5,761 nucleotides of DNA from NCBI GenBank assembly GCA_910588015.1, contig CAJUOK010000040.1, positions 1 through 5,761 on the forward strand, in the 5' to 3' direction. This document shows positions 4,374-5,761 of the stretch, piece by piece (the first letter of the stretch is position 1; each line of letters starts with the position of its first letter). This DNA is from an uncultured Christensenellaceae bacterium. GTDB taxonomy: Bacteria; Bacillota; Clostridia; Christensenellales; UBA3700. The notes under the pieces are model-generated. The model ran no database searches and was not told the DNA's origin. It saw only the letters and a program-made list of their open reading frames with translations. The position numbers and the translations under genes were made by a program.

Positions 4374-5761
4374 TTATTTATTCTCACTTACTTTTGATAT
4401 TGCGCTTGACTCTTTTTCGTCGGTCTGATTTTCAACAGTCTCGACGTTGTTCGTTTGGAGCGGAGTAGTAGCGTTTTCAGAGGCGTTGTCCGCCAAATCT
4501 GCCGTAGGCTGAATATTCGGCGTGTCTTTTATATTTGCTTTTATTTTTACGGGGGAGACGTATGTATTCATACTGTTGAAGACGTTACGGAAGTGGTCGG
4601 CGACTCTTTCCAAGTTGCTTACTATCGATAAGAATATTCCGCCCGTTTCCGACGAACACTCGTTGTTGTGCATTCTCACAATATGATTTTTTGCAAGGTC
4701 TTCGTTGTAAGTGTCAACGAGGTCTTCGTAGCCGTCTATTTCGTCTTTGAGAGCAAGACTTTTGGTTTCGAAGGCGATTATCACATTGTCATAGAGTTTA
4801 TCTATCGCCGACTTCATCATTTTGATTTCTTCTATTGCCGCTGTAGAAAAAGTGAGTTTGTAATCCACGAGTTCTTGCGCCGATTCGCATATGTTTTCGG
4901 CGTAATCGCCAACTCTTTCGATATCGGATATAGCGTGGTAAAAGGACGCTATTTCTTTTTCTTCTTTATAAGAAATTTCTTTTGCTGAAATCTTTACGGC
5001 ATATTTCGTCAATTTTTTATTTAGGAAATCGATTTTCTTTTCTCTTTCTTCAAATTCTTTTTGTCTGCCGAAGTCGAGATTTGTTAGGCAGTCGGTAGCA
5101 ATATCCAAATTTTCTTTAGAAAGGCGAGCCATCGCAACGAGTTCTTTTCTCAACATCATCAATGCGATAGACGGAGTCTTAAGAATTCTTTCGTCAATAA
5201 AAGCAAATTTGTAATCGGGTTCCTGTTCGTCTTCGCCGTCCGTCTTCTTCTTTTCTCTTACGAGAAGGGTAGCCAGTTTGGTAAGACCTCCCGTAAAAGG
5301 CAATAGTATCAAAGTCGCCAGTATGTTGAATATGGTATGGAACATTGCTATTTGAGTGCTGACCTGCGGGAAGGCTTTTGCAAGCCAGTAGTGCATAGCA
5401 AGCTTTTCGCTTATAAGCGGAGCTACGAATATAAATATCAAGAAGAGCAGCGTGCCGAATACGTTGAAAAGCAAATGTATTACGGAAGCTCTCTTTGCGT
5501 TGGTATTTGCGCCGATAGAGGCAAGCATAGCAGTTACGCAAGTTCCTATATTTATACCCAACGTAACGAAAATAGCGCTCTCCAAAGACATAAGTTGAGC
5601 GCTGCCTTGCACTGAGCATAGCGTTATCAAAATAGAGGTCGTAGCCGACGACGATTGAATAAGCGCCGTGAACACCAAACCTATCAACATAAGAAGAAAC
5701 GGATTTGTAACGGACGATAGCAGTTGAATTACTTTTTCGCTTGAGCTGAACACTTCCATAG
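4374..5761 (-). CDS. Na+/phosphate cotransporter family protein with PhoU-like domain, N-terminal part outside window
   Basis: This is a predicted inner-membrane Na/Pi-cotransporter (NptA/SLC34-related) fused to a cytoplasmic PhoU-like helical domain, probably for phosphate movement or its regulation. The gene continues past the right edge. Numbering from the Met encoded at 5759, residues 20-82 are the second of the two inverted Na_Pi_cotrans repeats, with QSSSATT (35-41) and GINIGT (68-73). Family members also have a first QSSS repeat upstream, so this Met is internal and roughly 100 or more residues are missing. Further membrane segments lie near 95-117 and 135-155, with paired HLLFN (95-99) and HTIFN (141-145). 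The PhoU-like part (about 195-395) carries two E-R-x-x-D elements, DIERVGDYAENI and NLERVADHFRNV. A tail of about 60 residues (403-461), rich in Thr, Asn, Glu and Ser, looks disordered. It ends tail to tail with the XRE gene, 7 bases away. The transported ion is inferred from the family only. Confidence 0.93.
   Translation of the reverse strand, partial: MEVFSSSEKVIQLLSSVTNPFLLMLIGLVFTALIQSSSATTSILITLCSVQGSAQLMSLESAIFVTLGINIGTCVTAMLASIGANTNAKRASVIHLLFNVFGTLLFLIFIFVAPLISEKLAMHYWLAKAFPQVSTQIAMFHTIFNILATLILLPFTGGLTKLATLLVREKKKTDGEDEQEPDYKFAFIDERILKTPSIALMMLRKELVAMARLSKENLDIATDCLTNLDFGRQKEFEEREKKIDFLNKKLTKYAVKISAKEISYKEEKEIASFYHAISDIERVGDYAENICESAQELVDYKLTFSTAAIEEIKMMKSAIDKLYDNVIIAFETKSLALKDEIDGYEDLVDTYNEDLAKNHIVRMHNNECSSETGGIFLSIVSNLERVADHFRNVFNSMNTYVSPVKIKANIKDTPNIQPTADLADNASENATTPLQTNNVETVENQTDEKESSAISKVSENK

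Noticed and set aside
5194..5619. Open frame of 141 codons in another - strand frame within the transporter gene
   Set aside because: It overlaps the conserved QSSS/PhoU-containing frame; its Arg/Tyr/Cys-rich composition is typical of a shifted reading frame.
5757..5759. True start of the Na/Pi-cotransporter at the Met encoded at 5759
   Set aside because: The visible membrane part corresponds to the second family repeat only; the first QSSS repeat must lie outside the window, so this Met is internal.

Overview
The window looks like a chromosomal stretch from a low-to-moderate GC, Clostridia-like Firmicute, probably an uncultured gut-type lineage. This is inferred from the style of the ValS C-terminus, the strong AGGAGG-type ribosome binding sites, a near-consensus sigma-A promoter, and a Na/Pi-cotransporter-PhoU protein of the kind common in that group. 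I see no mobile element, CRISPR array, tRNA or rRNA. No gap between genes exceeds about 100 bases.

Left part (1-3653, all + strand). The window opens inside valS, exactly at the KMSKS loop, and carries its C-terminal third. After a 99-base AT-rich gap comes a probable operon of three genes: a HAD-superfamily phosphatase of the phosphoglycolate-phosphatase type, then two polytopic membrane proteins. The membrane genes are translationally coupled (ATGA overlap). They share a motif and a similar membrane layout, so they look like an old tandem duplication. A perfect 9-bp hairpin with a T-rich tail closes this unit and probably also stops the convergent gene on the other side.

Middle part (3675-4366). 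A small membrane-anchored bacterial PH-domain protein (- strand) and a 66-residue XRE-type regulator (+ strand) are divergently transcribed from an 83-base region. This region is the most informative regulatory DNA in the window. It holds a TTGACA-17-TATGAT promoter for the PH gene, and the 17-base spacer is itself a complete inverted repeat TACCA-N7-TGGTA. A second copy, best matched in reverse orientation (14 of 17 positions), lies just ahead of the regulator gene. The simplest reading is a two-operator switch in which the XRE protein represses the PH gene and probably itself.

Right part (4374-5761, - strand). The C-terminal portion of a Na+/phosphate cotransporter-family protein with a PhoU-like cytoplasmic domain runs off the right edge. 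It meets the XRE gene tail to tail with only 7 bases between the stop codons.

Most candidate novelty lies in the PH/XRE switch and in the unrecognised paired membrane proteins behind the HAD phosphatase. The other genes are ordinary housekeeping or transport genes.
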